Below, one piece after another: positions 8,643 through 15,052 of a DNA stretch of 64,000 nucleotides. Within the stretch, counting starts at the first letter, position 1. The number at the start of each line of letters is the position of its first letter. Source of the DNA: Aureimonas endophytica. GTDB lineage: Bacteria > Pseudomonadota > Alphaproteobacteria > Rhizobiales > Rhizobiaceae. The DNA lies in assembly GCF_014642635.1 (NCBI RefSeq), contig NZ_BMIQ01000008.1, positions 62,001 to 126,000 on the forward strand. The letters run 5' to 3'. Under the pieces are notes generated by a model. The model saw only the letters and a list, made by a program, of their open reading frames with translations, was not told where the DNA came from and did no database searches. The translations under genes were made by a program, and so were the position numbers.

Positions 8643-9199
8643 TAGGCGATCCCTCCAGCATTTTTTTGCTGCCGCTCTGCTAGCCAGACCGCGACAGACG
8701 CCTTTTGAAAGAGTGTCCTGGCGCCGATACGGGTAGCTGGGATTCCGTCTGCACCAGCTTGCCAGCGATGAATGGTTCGCACCGTTACGCCAAGATCGCG
8801 TGCGAGCTCCGTCACCGTAAGATATTCATGGAGGAGCCCCGGTTTTACCGCCTCCTCAGGTGCCTTTGAATGTTTCTCACGATCAACATCGCTTGCATTC
8901 TTGGCGAAGTATGCGCCGCACCAATCGTTATCAAAGACGCTAGGCCATCCAGTCCAGCGACTGAACTCGTCGCTTTCTTCGTTGATGTGATCGAACAACC
9001 TCTGAAAGGCTTTCCCCTGTTCCGATTTTTCATGCGGGCTACCGACATAAAGCTCCGCTGCACTTACAAGTGCGGCCAGCAATCCTCGGAACTCGGCGTT
9101 AGCGATCGTCGGCTTTGGGGGGTTCTTCCGACATTCGCCGTACTCGCGAACTCCGGACCGATCCCAAAAAATACAATTTGAACAGCGGCGGTCGCCCAT
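8642..9199 (-). CDS. Helix-turn-helix protein with N-terminal Cys motif
   Basis: 185 aa. The N-terminal part has CSNC, GECRKNPP and DWCGAYF, a four-Cys arrangement that may bind zinc. The C-terminal 60 residues (YLTVTELARDLGVTVRTIHRW ...) read as an excisionase/MerR-like winged helix (HTH_17 type) that inserts a helix into DNA and ends with a wing before AVWLAERQ. The ATG at 9199 is used because it overlaps the upstream stop as TGATG; a GTG lies one codon earlier. It may regulate or bind phage DNA. Target unknown. Confidence 0.8.
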   Translation of the reverse strand: MGDRRCSNCIFWDRSGVREYGECRKNPPKPTIANAEFRGLLAALVSAAELYVGSPHEKSEQGKAFQRLFDHINEESDEFSRWTGWPSVFDNDWCGAYFAKNASDVDREKHSKAPEEAVKPGLLHEYLTVTELARDLGVTVRTIHRWQAGADGIPATRIGARTLFQKASVAVWLAERQQKNAGGIA

Positions 9200-9528
9200 C
9201 ACTCGTCGCCCTCCAGCACACGCTGCTCGGTCCGGATGATGCGGATGATCGTGTCCGGCGCGCGGTAGCGCTCGACGTCGATGCCGGCCTTCTTCAGCAG
9301 CTTCTCGTCGAGCCGACCCTTGCGGCGCTGCTCGCTCACCTTGGCGATGAACTCCTCGCCGCCGTAGCTCTCGGCGTCTTCCATCTGGTTGAGGACGATC
9401 GCCTTGATGCGCTCCTCTTCCTCTTCCCAGCGCTTCTTCTCGCGACGCACCAAAGCCAGACGATCGACGGGGTGCCGGTTGTCGAACGCTCTTTCGTTGC
9501 CCTTGTGTGGGCGCAGTTGTCCTGTCAT
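9199..9528 (-). CDS. Phage hypothetical protein, charged helical
   Basis: 109 aa, rich in Lys, Arg and Glu, predicted mostly helical, with a possible short coiled coil around residues 28-45 (KKRWEEEEERIKAIVLNQ). No recognised domain. AAGGA eight bases before the ATG is a good ribosome site. It is separated from the DUF669 gene by 93 bp containing a 10-bp inverted repeat and is coupled by TGATG to the next gene. Position in the recombination operon suggests an accessory role only. Confidence 0.75.
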   Translation of the reverse strand: MTGQLRPHKGNERAFDNRHPVDRLALVRREKKRWEEEEERIKAIVLNQMEDAESYGGEEFIAKVSEQRRKGRLDEKLLKKAGIDVERYRAPDTIIRIIRTEQRVLEGDE

Positions 9529-9575
9529 CGCTGAAGTCCTTTCGAGCGACGTTGAAAACGTTGGTTCGGATGGGT

Positions 9576-9614
9576 GCCGGGCGGCGCGGTTTACGAGGCC
9601 AGTGGCCGCCCGGC
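9576..9614 (-). terminator. Perfect 10-bp inverted repeat between DUF669 and the 109-aa gene
   Basis: GCCGGGCGGC at 9576-9585 pairs with GCCGCCCGGC at 9605-9614, leaving a 19-nt loop. It sits 8 bp after the DUF669 stop on the transcribed strand. There is no T-run, so it is more likely an attenuating or message-stabilising hairpin than a full intrinsic terminator. Confidence 0.5.
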
Positions 9615-9621
9615 CGCTAGC

Positions 9622-10140
9622 TTAACGCCGGGGCCAGCCGCCGCCGGACGCCGATTGCTGACGCGGCTGCTGATGGCTCTGCTGCTGCGGAGCGGGACGC
9701 TGCTGCTGCGACTGCCCCTGCCCGAGGGGCTTGGCGCCCTTCACTTCGTTTCGCGGCGGGTAGTTGCCGCTCGGATCGACCTGCACCGCAACGCGGATCA
9801 GGCACGGCTGGTAGTGGATGTCTTCGGTCGACCGGGCGCCGGGACGTCCGCAAGCGTTCGCGATCTCGCTGAGCTGCTGCCGCGCGATGTCGACGACCTT
9901 GCCGGGCGTCTTCTCGGAGCCCTTGAACCAAAGGTTCAGCCGTTGCCAGATCAGGCGACCGTCGAAGGAGCCGCCGCGGATCTTCCACGTCAGCACGATG
10001 CAGTCGCCCTTGTCGTCGTTCTTCGAAATGGGCTGGATCGAGCTTTCCGTGATTTCGGCTTCGTAGGTGCCGGCAGGGATCGCCTCGAAGTCGCCGCGCG
10101 GCTCGTAGGTGGTAGTGTCGAACTGAGAGATATCGACCAT
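9622..10140 (-). CDS. DUF669 family protein, likely phage ssDNA-binding protein
   Basis: 172 aa. Residues about 20-75 (PAGTYEAEITESSIQP ... CIVLTWKIRGGSFDGRLIWQRLNLW) match the DUF669 OB-fold-like pattern. The tail from about 135 on is Gln/Pro/Gly-rich and ends GGGWPRR, like the disordered tail of ssDNA-binding proteins. The stop of the AAA ATPase is 2 bp upstream of its start, and DUF669 proteins commonly neighbour Sak4-type recombinases. Likely coats single strands during annealing or replication. Confidence 0.87.
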   Translation of the reverse strand: MVDISQFDTTTYEPRGDFEAIPAGTYEAEITESSIQPISKNDDKGDCIVLTWKIRGGSFDGRLIWQRLNLWFKGSEKTPGKVVDIARQQLSEIANACGRPGARSTEDIHYQPCLIRVAVQVDPSGNYPPRNEVKGAKPLGQGQSQQQRPAPQQQSHQQPRQQSASGGGWPRR

Positions 10141-10142
10141 GG

Positions 10143-10955
10143 TCAGGCAGCCTTCGCGTTCTGCGGCGCAGCGGCCGCATCGATGACGGGGAGATATTCA
10201 GAGAGCTTGGCGTAACCTGCGCCCCGGTCGAACCGGATGCTCTCCGGGATGCCGTAGCGGTTCTTGGCGATGAATGCCGGCTTGCCGACGGCGTGGATGA
10301 GAATGACGTTTGCCGCCCCCTCACCCCGCGAGCGTTTGCCGTTGAAGCCCTTCGCCTCTTCCTTGATCGAGACCGGCTTCTTCAGGAGAAGGATTGCGTC
10401 CAGATCGCGGGTCACCTCGCCAAGGAGCTGCTTGTGGAGGTCGATCTCGTAGCGATCGTAGGCGTTCGTTTCCGGATCGTTGAAGGTCGTCACAACCGAA
10501 TGCGCGATCAGGATGATCGCCATTCCCCTGTCGCGCCGAAGGGCCTCGCAGCCGTCCAGGAACTCCCGCAAGACGTTCTTGGCGTTCACGTAACCTTTGC
10601 CGTAGCCGAAGTCCTCGATCCGGTTCTTCGAATTGCCGTGCTCGTCGCCGCGAGCGCAGGTCTCGACGAAGATCAGGCGCTGAAGGGCGGTCACGCTGTC
10701 CACAACGAGCGTTTTGAACTCGTGCTCCTCATCGTAGAGCGATGTCATCGCTTCAATGACAGCCGCGAACGTCTCGAGACGTCCGAAGCTCGTCAGTTCG
10801 GTTTCGCCGGGCGTACCCTCCTCGCACTGGAGGAAGACTGCCTCCGGGAATTCGGAAGCCAGGGTCGTCTTCCCGACGCCCTCGTTCCCGTAAATGAGAA
10901 TGCGTGGAGGCTTGTCGGCCTTGACGCGTCTCAGATCAGCTAAGCTGATCGCCAT
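10143..10955 (-). CDS. RecA-fold ATPase, Sak4/AAA_24-type recombination protein
   Basis: 270 aa. Walker A GNEGVGKTT is at residues 23-31 and Walker B-like LVVDSVTAL near residues 84-92, with ILIAHSVV near residue 150 as a sensor strand. This short RecA-like layout is that of phage Sak4/AAA_24 proteins, which aid single-strand annealing with an SSB. The DUF669 gene directly downstream supports the pairing. The start overlaps the RusA end by 20 nt. Confidence 0.9.
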   Translation of the reverse strand: MAISLADLRRVKADKPPRILIYGNEGVGKTTLASEFPEAVFLQCEEGTPGETELTSFGRLETFAAVIEAMTSLYDEEHEFKTLVVDSVTALQRLIFVETCARGDEHGNSKNRIEDFGYGKGYVNAKNVLREFLDGCEALRRDRGMAIILIAHSVVTTFNDPETNAYDRYEIDLHKQLLGEVTRDLDAILLLKKPVSIKEEAKGFNGKRSRGEGAANVILIHAVGKPAFIAKNRYGIPESIRFDRGAGYAKLSEYLPVIDAAAAPQNAKAA

Positions 10956-11505
10956 CGTCCATATCCTCTTCGATTGGCGCGTCGAAAATCCAGGCCCCGC
11001 TAGCGCCGTCGAAGGCGGGGTGGAACACGGCCGTCGTCGGCCGCGGTGGGTGGATCTGTACGTGCGCCAGCCCGTTCGCGGGCGGCAAACGACAGACGGT
11101 CAGTGAGACGACCAAGCTGTCGTCTTCGATGATGCCGAGGCCTCTCGCGTTTCCCTTGCTGTCAGCGTTGACGCTCAACAGATCGAGTAGCGCCTTAATG
11201 CGGTTGTCGATGTCAGCTCCGGCAACGCCGAGCTCGAACCCTAGGTTGACCATGACGCGGCCGCTGACACTCGGTACCGCTTGCCGACGAATCGCTGTCT
11301 TCGCCGACATCTGCCAGTCGATGTAGCTGTCCGTCTTCACTCGCCCTCGTCCGGGGAGGTTCTTGAACATGTGATTGACAGAAGGCGGCATCGGCACCGT
11401 GAAGGCGACCGGCAGGAAGGCAACAGAAGTCCCCTCCCTGCCGGCCTGCTCGCAGCACCCCGCCACGGGCGCCGAACGGTGGATGTCGCGCGCGAGGTTC
11501 ATCAC
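10936..11505 (-). CDS. rusA: RusA-type Holliday junction resolvase
   Basis: 189 aa. The core starts at about residue 35 (FTVPMPPSVNHMF) and carries the DxDN motif (Asp98, Asp100, then NRIKALLDLL) and a later acidic pair in IIEDDS (128-129), matching the three catalytic aspartates of RusA. An N-terminal extension of about 30 residues and a Pro/Ala tail flank it. Resolves junctions made during phage recombination. It starts immediately after the stop of the upstream gene. Confidence 0.9.
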   Translation of the reverse strand: MMNLARDIHRSAPVAGCCEQAGREGTSVAFLPVAFTVPMPPSVNHMFKNLPGRGRVKTDSYIDWQMSAKTAIRRQAVPSVSGRVMVNLGFELGVAGADIDNRIKALLDLLSVNADSKGNARGLGIIEDDSLVVSLTVCRLPPANGLAHVQIHPPRPTTAVFHPAFDGASGAWIFDAPIEEDMDDGDQLS

Positions 11506-11937
11506 TCAGCCTCGCAGTCCGGCATGTGCTCGCCCATCGCTTCGGGCGCCATTGCCTGCGCTCGCTCCTGCAGCTCGCGAGACCTCGACGCCAATACGCG
11601 CGACTTTCTCAGCCAGTTGCGGGCCAGCTTGAGCCTCCACGAAAGCGACAAACATGGCTTCAAGACGCGCCAGACGATCGGCAACTTCCCGGTATTCATT
11701 GGCGGCTTCCTCGAATTCTTGTTGGGTCGCGGCGCGGAGAGCATCCAGCTCATGAGCATCAATCCGCCGCGCTTTCCCGTACCAAAGATCTGATGCGCGG
11801 CTGAACGACCAGCGCATCTCACGGGCAGCTTGCCGAATGCGGTCCTTGACGCTTCCGGCGGCCCAGTGGGCCTGCATCAGCGCCGATGCTTCTGCCACGT
11901 TAGACAATTGGGATTTCTCCCATGACTTTTGGGACAT
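11506..11937 (-). CDS. Phage HTH-like protein (KDRIRQAAREMRWSFSRASD type)
   Basis: 143 aa from the chosen ATG. Residues about 28-60 resemble a short DNA-binding domain found in rhizobial prophages (SVKDRIRQAAREMRWSFSRASDLWYG), followed by a long helix (about 75-110) that may form a coiled coil. GGAGG at 11947-11951 lies 9 nt before this ATG, which is why I prefer it to the GTG/ATG options at 11958 and 11877. The two TTGGGA/TCCCAA operators cover its start codon and first ten codons, so autoregulation is plausible. Function not proven. Confidence 0.78.
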   Translation of the reverse strand: MSQKSWEKSQLSNVAEASALMQAHWAAGSVKDRIRQAAREMRWSFSRASDLWYGKARRIDAHELDALRAATQQEFEEAANEYREVADRLARLEAMFVAFVEAQAGPQLAEKVARIGVEVSRAAGASAGNGARSDGRAHAGLRG

Positions 11938-12133
11938 CTCCCAAGGCCTCCACGCCATGTTTCAGGGCATGGAGACAGCCGCCAAAAACCGATTGGGCAT
12001 CTTCACGGACGCGGGTTGCAGCCCGTTGTCCGACGCCTCGGGCCGTTGCAGCGGCACCGGGGACGAATTCGACTACTGGCGAGCGCGAGCAGAAAGCTGC
12101 CGCCTTGCCGAAGAATGGAGGAAGCGCCGGCAT
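11900..12133 (-). CDS. Small phage ORF ending in the operator region
   Basis: 77 aa. The ATG at 12133 follows the TAG of the 41-aa gene directly, and the reading frame runs through both TTGGGA/TCCCAA sites to overlap the next gene by 38 nt. The product has no clear domain and ends KVMGEIPIV, encoded by the operator repeats. It is kept because of its fit in the operon, but it could be a chance open frame. Confidence 0.42.
   Translation of the reverse strand: MPALPPFFGKAAAFCSRSPVVEFVPGAAATARGVGQRAATRVREDAQSVFGGCLHALKHGVEALGDVPKVMGEIPIV
11908..11944. promoter_or_regulatory. Tandem operator pair TTGGGA-N4-TCCCA(A/T), centres 21 bp apart
   Basis: Site A is TTGGGA-TTTC-TCCCAT at 11908-11923 and site B TTGGGA-CATC-TCCCAA at 11929-11944. 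Site B is a perfect 6+6 palindrome and site A matches at 11 of 12 positions. Centre spacing of 21 bp puts both on the same DNA face. They lie over the start codon and first codons of the 143-aa HTH-like gene. The regulator is unknown; the 143-aa protein itself is a candidate. Confidence 0.7.
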
Positions 12134-12259
12134 CTAGCTGCGCTCCTCGTCAAGACGGACGGGGTTCGCCCAAGCAAGGCAGGCGCCGAGGATGAAGAGG
12201 CTAGGCGTGACAAGCGCGACAAGAACCGGCCATAGGATGGCGAAGACGACGAGGGTCAT
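12134..12259 (-). CDS. 41-aa single-pass membrane protein
   Basis: Read directly from the sequence: ATG at 12259 overlaps the Cro-like stop as ATGA and TAG is at 12134-12136. The product starts MTLVVFAILWPVLVALV and continues through a hydrophobic stretch to about residue 31 before a charged tail (VRLDEERS), so one membrane span is likely. Position right after the Cro-like gene and tight coupling suggest a real gene, perhaps one that alters the host membrane early in infection. Function unknown. Confidence 0.6.
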   Translation of the reverse strand: MTLVVFAILWPVLVALVTPSLFILGACLAWANPVRLDEERS

Positions 12260-12507
12260 GCGACTGCTCCACGCTCTTCGGCAGGGAAAAAGTCAGCGGG
12301 GCTCAGCTTGATGCGATTGGCTTTGGCATGAGCGAGAAGCTTCGCCGCATCCTTCTGAGGAATGAAGCCGCCGGTGCCACCGCGCGATTGGGAATACATC
12401 CAGCGATAGACGCGCGTGAGGCTCTTGCCAGTGATCATCGCGACGGCGTTGACGCCACCGACTTTGGCGATAACGGTCCTGGCAGGGTCGAGGTGCACAT
12501 CGCTCAT
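12256..12507 (-). CDS. Cro-like HTH repressor (first gene of leftward operon)
   Basis: 83 aa. Residues about 10-55 form a Cro/YdaS-like helix-turn-helix (IAKVGGVNAVAMITGKSLTRVYRWMYSQSRGGTGGFIPQK). It is divergent from the CI/S24 repressor across a gap holding three palindromic operators. The ATG at 12507 is preferred; an ATG at 12516 is possible, but the longer frame reaching 12618 would run through the promoter. By analogy with lambda it should repress the CI side and then its own promoter. Binding site is inferred. Confidence 0.85.
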   Translation of the reverse strand: MSDVHLDPARTVIAKVGGVNAVAMITGKSLTRVYRWMYSQSRGGTGGFIPQKDAAKLLAHAKANRIKLSPADFFPAEERGAVA

Positions 12508-12518
12508 GGCACCCATAT

Positions 12519-12590
12519 TTGCGATAGTCGCTACAAAGAAGCAAGCCCCACCAGCGAATTGCGCTATATAAATTTTGGCGGCATTCGCAA
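12519..12590. promoter_or_regulatory. Three CI/Cro operator candidates in the cI-cro gap (TTGCGA-N3-TCGCAA type)
   Basis: Compared with the perfect palindrome found at 13636 and 13670, site O1 at 12519-12533 matches 11 of 12 arm bases, O2 at 12552-12566 matches 8 and O3 at 12576-12590 matches 10. Centres lie at 12526, 12559 and 12583. O3 touches the -35 box of the leftward promoter and O1 lies in its leader. Three graded sites between divergent repressors is the classic right-operator layout. O2 is the least certain. Confidence 0.68.
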
Positions 12591-12593
12591 CAA
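12565..12593 (-). promoter_or_regulatory. Leftward early promoter (PR-like)
   Basis: On the minus strand TTGTTG (12593-12588) is followed by a 17-bp spacer and TATATA (12570-12565), close to the sigma70 consensus. Transcription would start near 12558 and run through the Cro-like gene and the replication operon. Operator O3 overlaps the -35 element and O2 overlaps the -10 region and likely start point. Confidence 0.65.
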
Positions 12594-12600
12594 TGTGCGC

Positions 12601-13332
12601 ATGGCTATCGATCAGCACAAAATCCGCTTGTGGATAGCGGGGAAACTTGACACCGCTCCGCGCGGGACCAAAAAAAGGCTCGCGGATGCCACCGGCCTAA
12701 CTGCTCAACAGATCAGCCGCATCTCTGCCGTCGAGGCGGGAAAGGAGGTTCGAGATGTTAAAGCTCATGAGCTGGCGCAGATCGTCGCCTTCTTCAATGA
12801 AGCCCCGCCTGGCTTCGATGCAGCGCAAGTCGGCGAGATCCAGCCGAAACAGGCCTCTGATAGCGTGACAGCGATTGTAGTCGGTGAAACGGCGGCAGGG
12901 AGCTTTCGTCCGATTGACGACTTCGACCAGACAGACCCTAGACGAATGTCGGTGCCGCGAGATGAGGACTTTCCAAACGCGAAAGTGCTGCTCTTCGATG
13001 TGGTCGGCGACAGCATGAACGCTCTACCAGGGCATCCAATCGCGTCTGGCTCGGTTGCAGTTTGCCTCGCCTATGAAGACGTTGCGCACAAGTTCCCGCT
13101 GCGAGATGGCCTGGTGGTTGTCGTCCAGCGCGAGCGTGATGGCGGACATCTGCGCGAGTGGTCGATCAAGCAGGTTGAGATCCATGCCGATCGGGTCGAA
13201 TTTCATCCGCGGTCGACCAACACCCGTCATAAGCCGATTGTCGTCGATCGCGACCACAAGGCCGACGATGGCACGACGGTTGAAATTATCGCCGTGCTCC
13301 GCCGCATCGTCAGCGGCTATATCAGCGTCTAA
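12601..13332 (+). CDS. CI-like repressor, XRE HTH with S24 peptidase domain
   Basis: 243 aa. Residues about 22-60 are an XRE-type helix-turn-helix (KKRLADATGLTAQQISRISAVEAG). Residues about 125-225 are a LexA/S24 autoprotease domain with catalytic Ser138 in VVGDSMN and likely catalytic Lys190 in SIKQV. The ATG at 12601 is chosen because upstream starts would extend through the operators and the Cro-like gene. RecA-triggered self-cleavage would induce the prophage; that is known for the family and inferred here. No clear ribosome site precedes it, so it may be leaderless or weakly translated, as for lambda cI. Confidence 0.92.
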   Translation: MAIDQHKIRLWIAGKLDTAPRGTKKRLADATGLTAQQISRISAVEAGKEVRDVKAHELAQIVAFFNEAPPGFDAAQVGEIQPKQASDSVTAIVVGETAAGSFRPIDDFDQTDPRRMSVPRDEDFPNAKVLLFDVVGDSMNALPGHPIASGSVAVCLAYEDVAHKFPLRDGLVVVVQRERDGGHLREWSIKQVEIHADRVEFHPRSTNTRHKPIVVDRDHKADDGTTVEIIAVLRRIVSGYISV

Positions 13333-13553
13333 GCTGCGGCGTTGCAGGGCATCTGAGTGATGCCCACCAATTCTCCGATGATGCCCTCGCAGGCTTTGCA
13401 CTGAAACGGCGTGGCCGCTAGAACACCGCTTTCCATCAGGTCGTCGATATCCATCGGGGCGTCGTCGCCTTCCGTGATGCCGAGGTATTGTTCCCGCTTT
13501 TCAAGGCAGTTTGCGCACACGAGGTGCAATCGAAAGCTAGCCACAATCCGCAT
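13329..13553 (-). CDS. Small Cys4 zinc-ribbon-like phage protein
   Basis: 74 aa with two CxxC pairs (CANC near 13-16 and CKAC near 52-55), a likely zinc knuckle. It is transcribed against the repressor and overlaps its end by 4 nt. Its promoter would have to lie in the 13554-13715 gap, which holds the two perfect operators, so it could be repressor-controlled too. No named family; function unknown. Confidence 0.72.
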   Translation of the reverse strand: MRIVASFRLHLVCANCLEKREQYLGITEGDDAPMDIDDLMESGVLAATPFQCKACEGIIGELVGITQMPCNAAA

Positions 13554-13635
13554 TGCCGCACCACTATTGTTCCCGATCTGTTCTCTACGATAGCCGCACC
13601 GGCTCGCTTGTCGAGCGTGTGCCGCCGAAAATAAT

Positions 13636-13684
13636 TTGCGACCATCGCAACATACGCCGTTGACTTAATTTGCGACCATCGCAA
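13636..13684. promoter_or_regulatory. Two perfect operators TTGCGA-CCA-TCGCAA flanking the -35 of the rightward promoter
   Basis: Copies at 13636-13650 and 13670-13684 are identical over the 18 bases AATTTGCGACCATCGCAA and are 34 bp apart centre to centre. Each is a perfect 6-bp inverted repeat with a 3-bp centre. The downstream copy covers the spacer and the start of the -10 box. The same motif, degenerate, recurs in the cI/cro gap, so both early promoters should answer to one repressor. Confidence 0.85.
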
Positions 13685-13688
13685 TAAT
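13660..13688 (+). promoter_or_regulatory. Rightward early promoter (PL-like)
   Basis: TTGACT at 13660-13665, 17-bp spacer, AATAAT at 13683-13688: near-consensus sigma70 elements in AT-rich DNA. The predicted start near 13695 is about 20 bp before the ATG at 13716, with GGAGAG at 13705-13710 as ribosome site. It should drive the small-gene operon that runs to the integrase. Confidence 0.8.
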
Positions 13689-13715
13689 CTCTCCATCGAA
13701 CGACGGAGAGACCGC

Positions 13716-13940
13716 ATGCTCCTCACCTTCTCCAGACATCCCAAGTGCCGCGCCATCCTCTGGCTCATCGCCTACGGCTCCGGCACGGCCAGCAGGCTCT
13801 TCATGGCTGCGATGTTGCTGCTCATCGTGGCCAACGGCAGCGCGCACCGTGTCTCTCTGGAAACCCAAGAGCTTGGCAGCATGGCTCCTCGGGGTTGCGC
13901 GTCCTGTGTGTCTCTCGCGAGCCGGGAGGCGGGCAAGTGA
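13716..13940 (+). CDS. Small membrane-associated phage protein, first of rightward operon
   Basis: 74 aa. A hydrophobic stretch around residues 14-42 (ILWLIAYGSGTASRLFMAAMLLLIVA) suggests one or two membrane passes. GGAGAG lies five bases before the ATG and a strong promoter just upstream, so it is well supported as the lead gene. Its stop overlaps the next start as GTGA. No known family. Confidence 0.72.
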   Translation: MLLTFSRHPKCRAILWLIAYGSGTASRLFMAAMLLLIVANGSAHRVSLETQELGSMAPRGCASCVSLASREAGK

Positions 13941-14218
13941 GCGCACCTCTCGACGGCGGGGCGGCGTTTCCCGTAATCCCGCCGCAGGATGAGAATGGGA
14001 TCGGCAGCGCCTCTGGCTATCCATTTCCGGAGAGCGGCATGAGCCTTCGCGATTGGTTCGCGGGGCAGGCGATGGCTTCTCGCATTATCGCGCTCGGCGA
14101 CCACGCTCATTCCTCGGACAAGGCGCGGCTTGCCTGCAAAGCAGAAACAGCGAGCAGGGCTTACGAGATGGCCGACGCCATGCTCGCCGCCCGCTCCTCC
14201 AAGCAAGAGGAGCGCTGA
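13937..14218 (+). CDS. Phage hypothetical protein (GMSLRDWFAGQAM type)
   Basis: 93 aa from a GTG at 13937 that overlaps the upstream TGA, with GGGAGG seven bases before it. The segment GMSLRDWFAGQAMASRI and the C-terminal YEMADAMLAARSSKQEER match a small phage protein often seen in prophages of this order. Function is unknown. Confidence 0.8.
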   Translation: MSAPLDGGAAFPVIPPQDENGIGSASGYPFPESGMSLRDWFAGQAMASRIIALGDHAHSSDKARLACKAETASRAYEMADAMLAARSSKQEER

Positions 14219-14220
14219 GG

Positions 14221-14520
14221 ATGGCCCAGCACGTCTTCGAAGTCTATGGCTATGGAAGCTGCTACTACCAGGGCGTTTTCGTAAAAGAGAGCGAGAACTT
14301 CGTTTTTTACCGTCGCCGCGAAGGCGGCCGGGTTTCGAGAATTGCCAAAGTTGGCACGGTCGTCGTCGAGACAAGCGATCCCGACGGCGCGATCAGGCGG
14401 TTTCAGGCTGCGACAAAAGCATTTGCGGAAGAAGAGAGGCTTGCGGTTGCGGCGCTCTACGAACTCCGCAGGCGCAGAGCATTGGCTGGCCGCGCGGCCC
14501 TCGCAGAGGAGCCTCGCTGA
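14221..14520 (+). CDS. Phage hypothetical protein
   Basis: 99 aa, N-terminal beta-like (VFEVYGYGSCYYQGVFV) and a long Ala/Arg-rich helix at the C-terminus. Starts two bases after the previous stop, with GAGG nearby, and is coupled to the next gene as TGATG. No recognised domain. Confidence 0.72.
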   Translation: MAQHVFEVYGYGSCYYQGVFVKESENFVFYRRREGGRVSRIAKVGTVVVETSDPDGAIRRFQAATKAFAEEERLAVAALYELRRRRALAGRAALAEEPR

Positions 14521-14864
14521 TGGCCACCGAGATCACCTTCAAGTTCGACGGCGGCAAGCTGTTCGGCGAGGTCCAGCCCGCTCGCATCCCGTACATAAAG
14601 GACGGGCTCCAGTTCGGGATGATCGAAGCCATCGGCACGGCCGAGATCGAGGTCGACCACACCTGCACGTCCGGCTTCTCGGTCACCCTGGTCGAACTGC
14701 ATTCGACGGTCGAACAGCGCATCCTCACCGTCTGGCCGATCGACGACAAGCACGACCTGTTCGGCAGCATCGTCGCCTACCTCGAAGCGGTCGAGGGCGA
14801 TGCCATCCGCGATCTGCTTGCCGAGGGCGTCTACACCAACCGGGCTCTTGGGAGGGCGGCATGA
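14520..14864 (+). CDS. Phage hypothetical protein, beta-rich
   Basis: 114 aa. Reads as a compact alpha/beta protein with FKFDGGKLFGEVQPARIPYI at the start and a helix near the C-terminus (GSIVAYLEAVEGDAIRDLLAEG). No family recognised. ATG overlaps the preceding TGA, and its own stop overlaps the next start as ATGA. Confidence 0.75.
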   Translation: MATEITFKFDGGKLFGEVQPARIPYIKDGLQFGMIEAIGTAEIEVDHTCTSGFSVTLVELHSTVEQRILTVWPIDDKHDLFGSIVAYLEAVEGDAIRDLLAEGVYTNRALGRAA

Positions 14865-15052
14865 GCGCCCTCGCCTATTCCATCGTCCAGCCTCGCCAGG
14901 GCATGCCGCTCGCGATGCAGCTGCCGGCTTACCGGCAGGCTGTGGCGCACGAGAAGCGCCGCAACGCCAAGCTGGCCTGGATGCGCGGCGACCTCGCCGA
15001 CCCGCTCCTGCGCGATCCCGAAATCATCGACACGACGGAGACGAAGCTGTGA
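14861..15052 (+). CDS. Small phage protein
   Basis: 63 aa, no domain recognised. Contains AYRQAVAHEKRRNAKLAWMRG, a basic amphipathic helix. Overlaps the genes on both sides by 4 nt, which together with codon-like bias supports translation. Confidence 0.65.
   Translation: MSALAYSIVQPRQGMPLAMQLPAYRQAVAHEKRRNAKLAWMRGDLADPLLRDPEIIDTTETKL

Noticed and set aside
11837-12235. 132-aa plus-strand frame through the TTGGGA operators
   Set aside because: Antisense to the operon genes and operators, no ribosome site, and the coupled minus-strand frames explain the region better.
12328-12600. N-terminal extension of the CI-like frame
   Set aside because: Would cover the Cro-like gene, the promoter and all three operators; the XRE domain begins just after the ATG at 12601.
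13772-14374. 200-aa minus-strand frame opposite the first rightward genes
   Set aside because: Arg/Ser/Pro-rich shadow; the plus strand has promoter, ribosome sites and overlapping starts.
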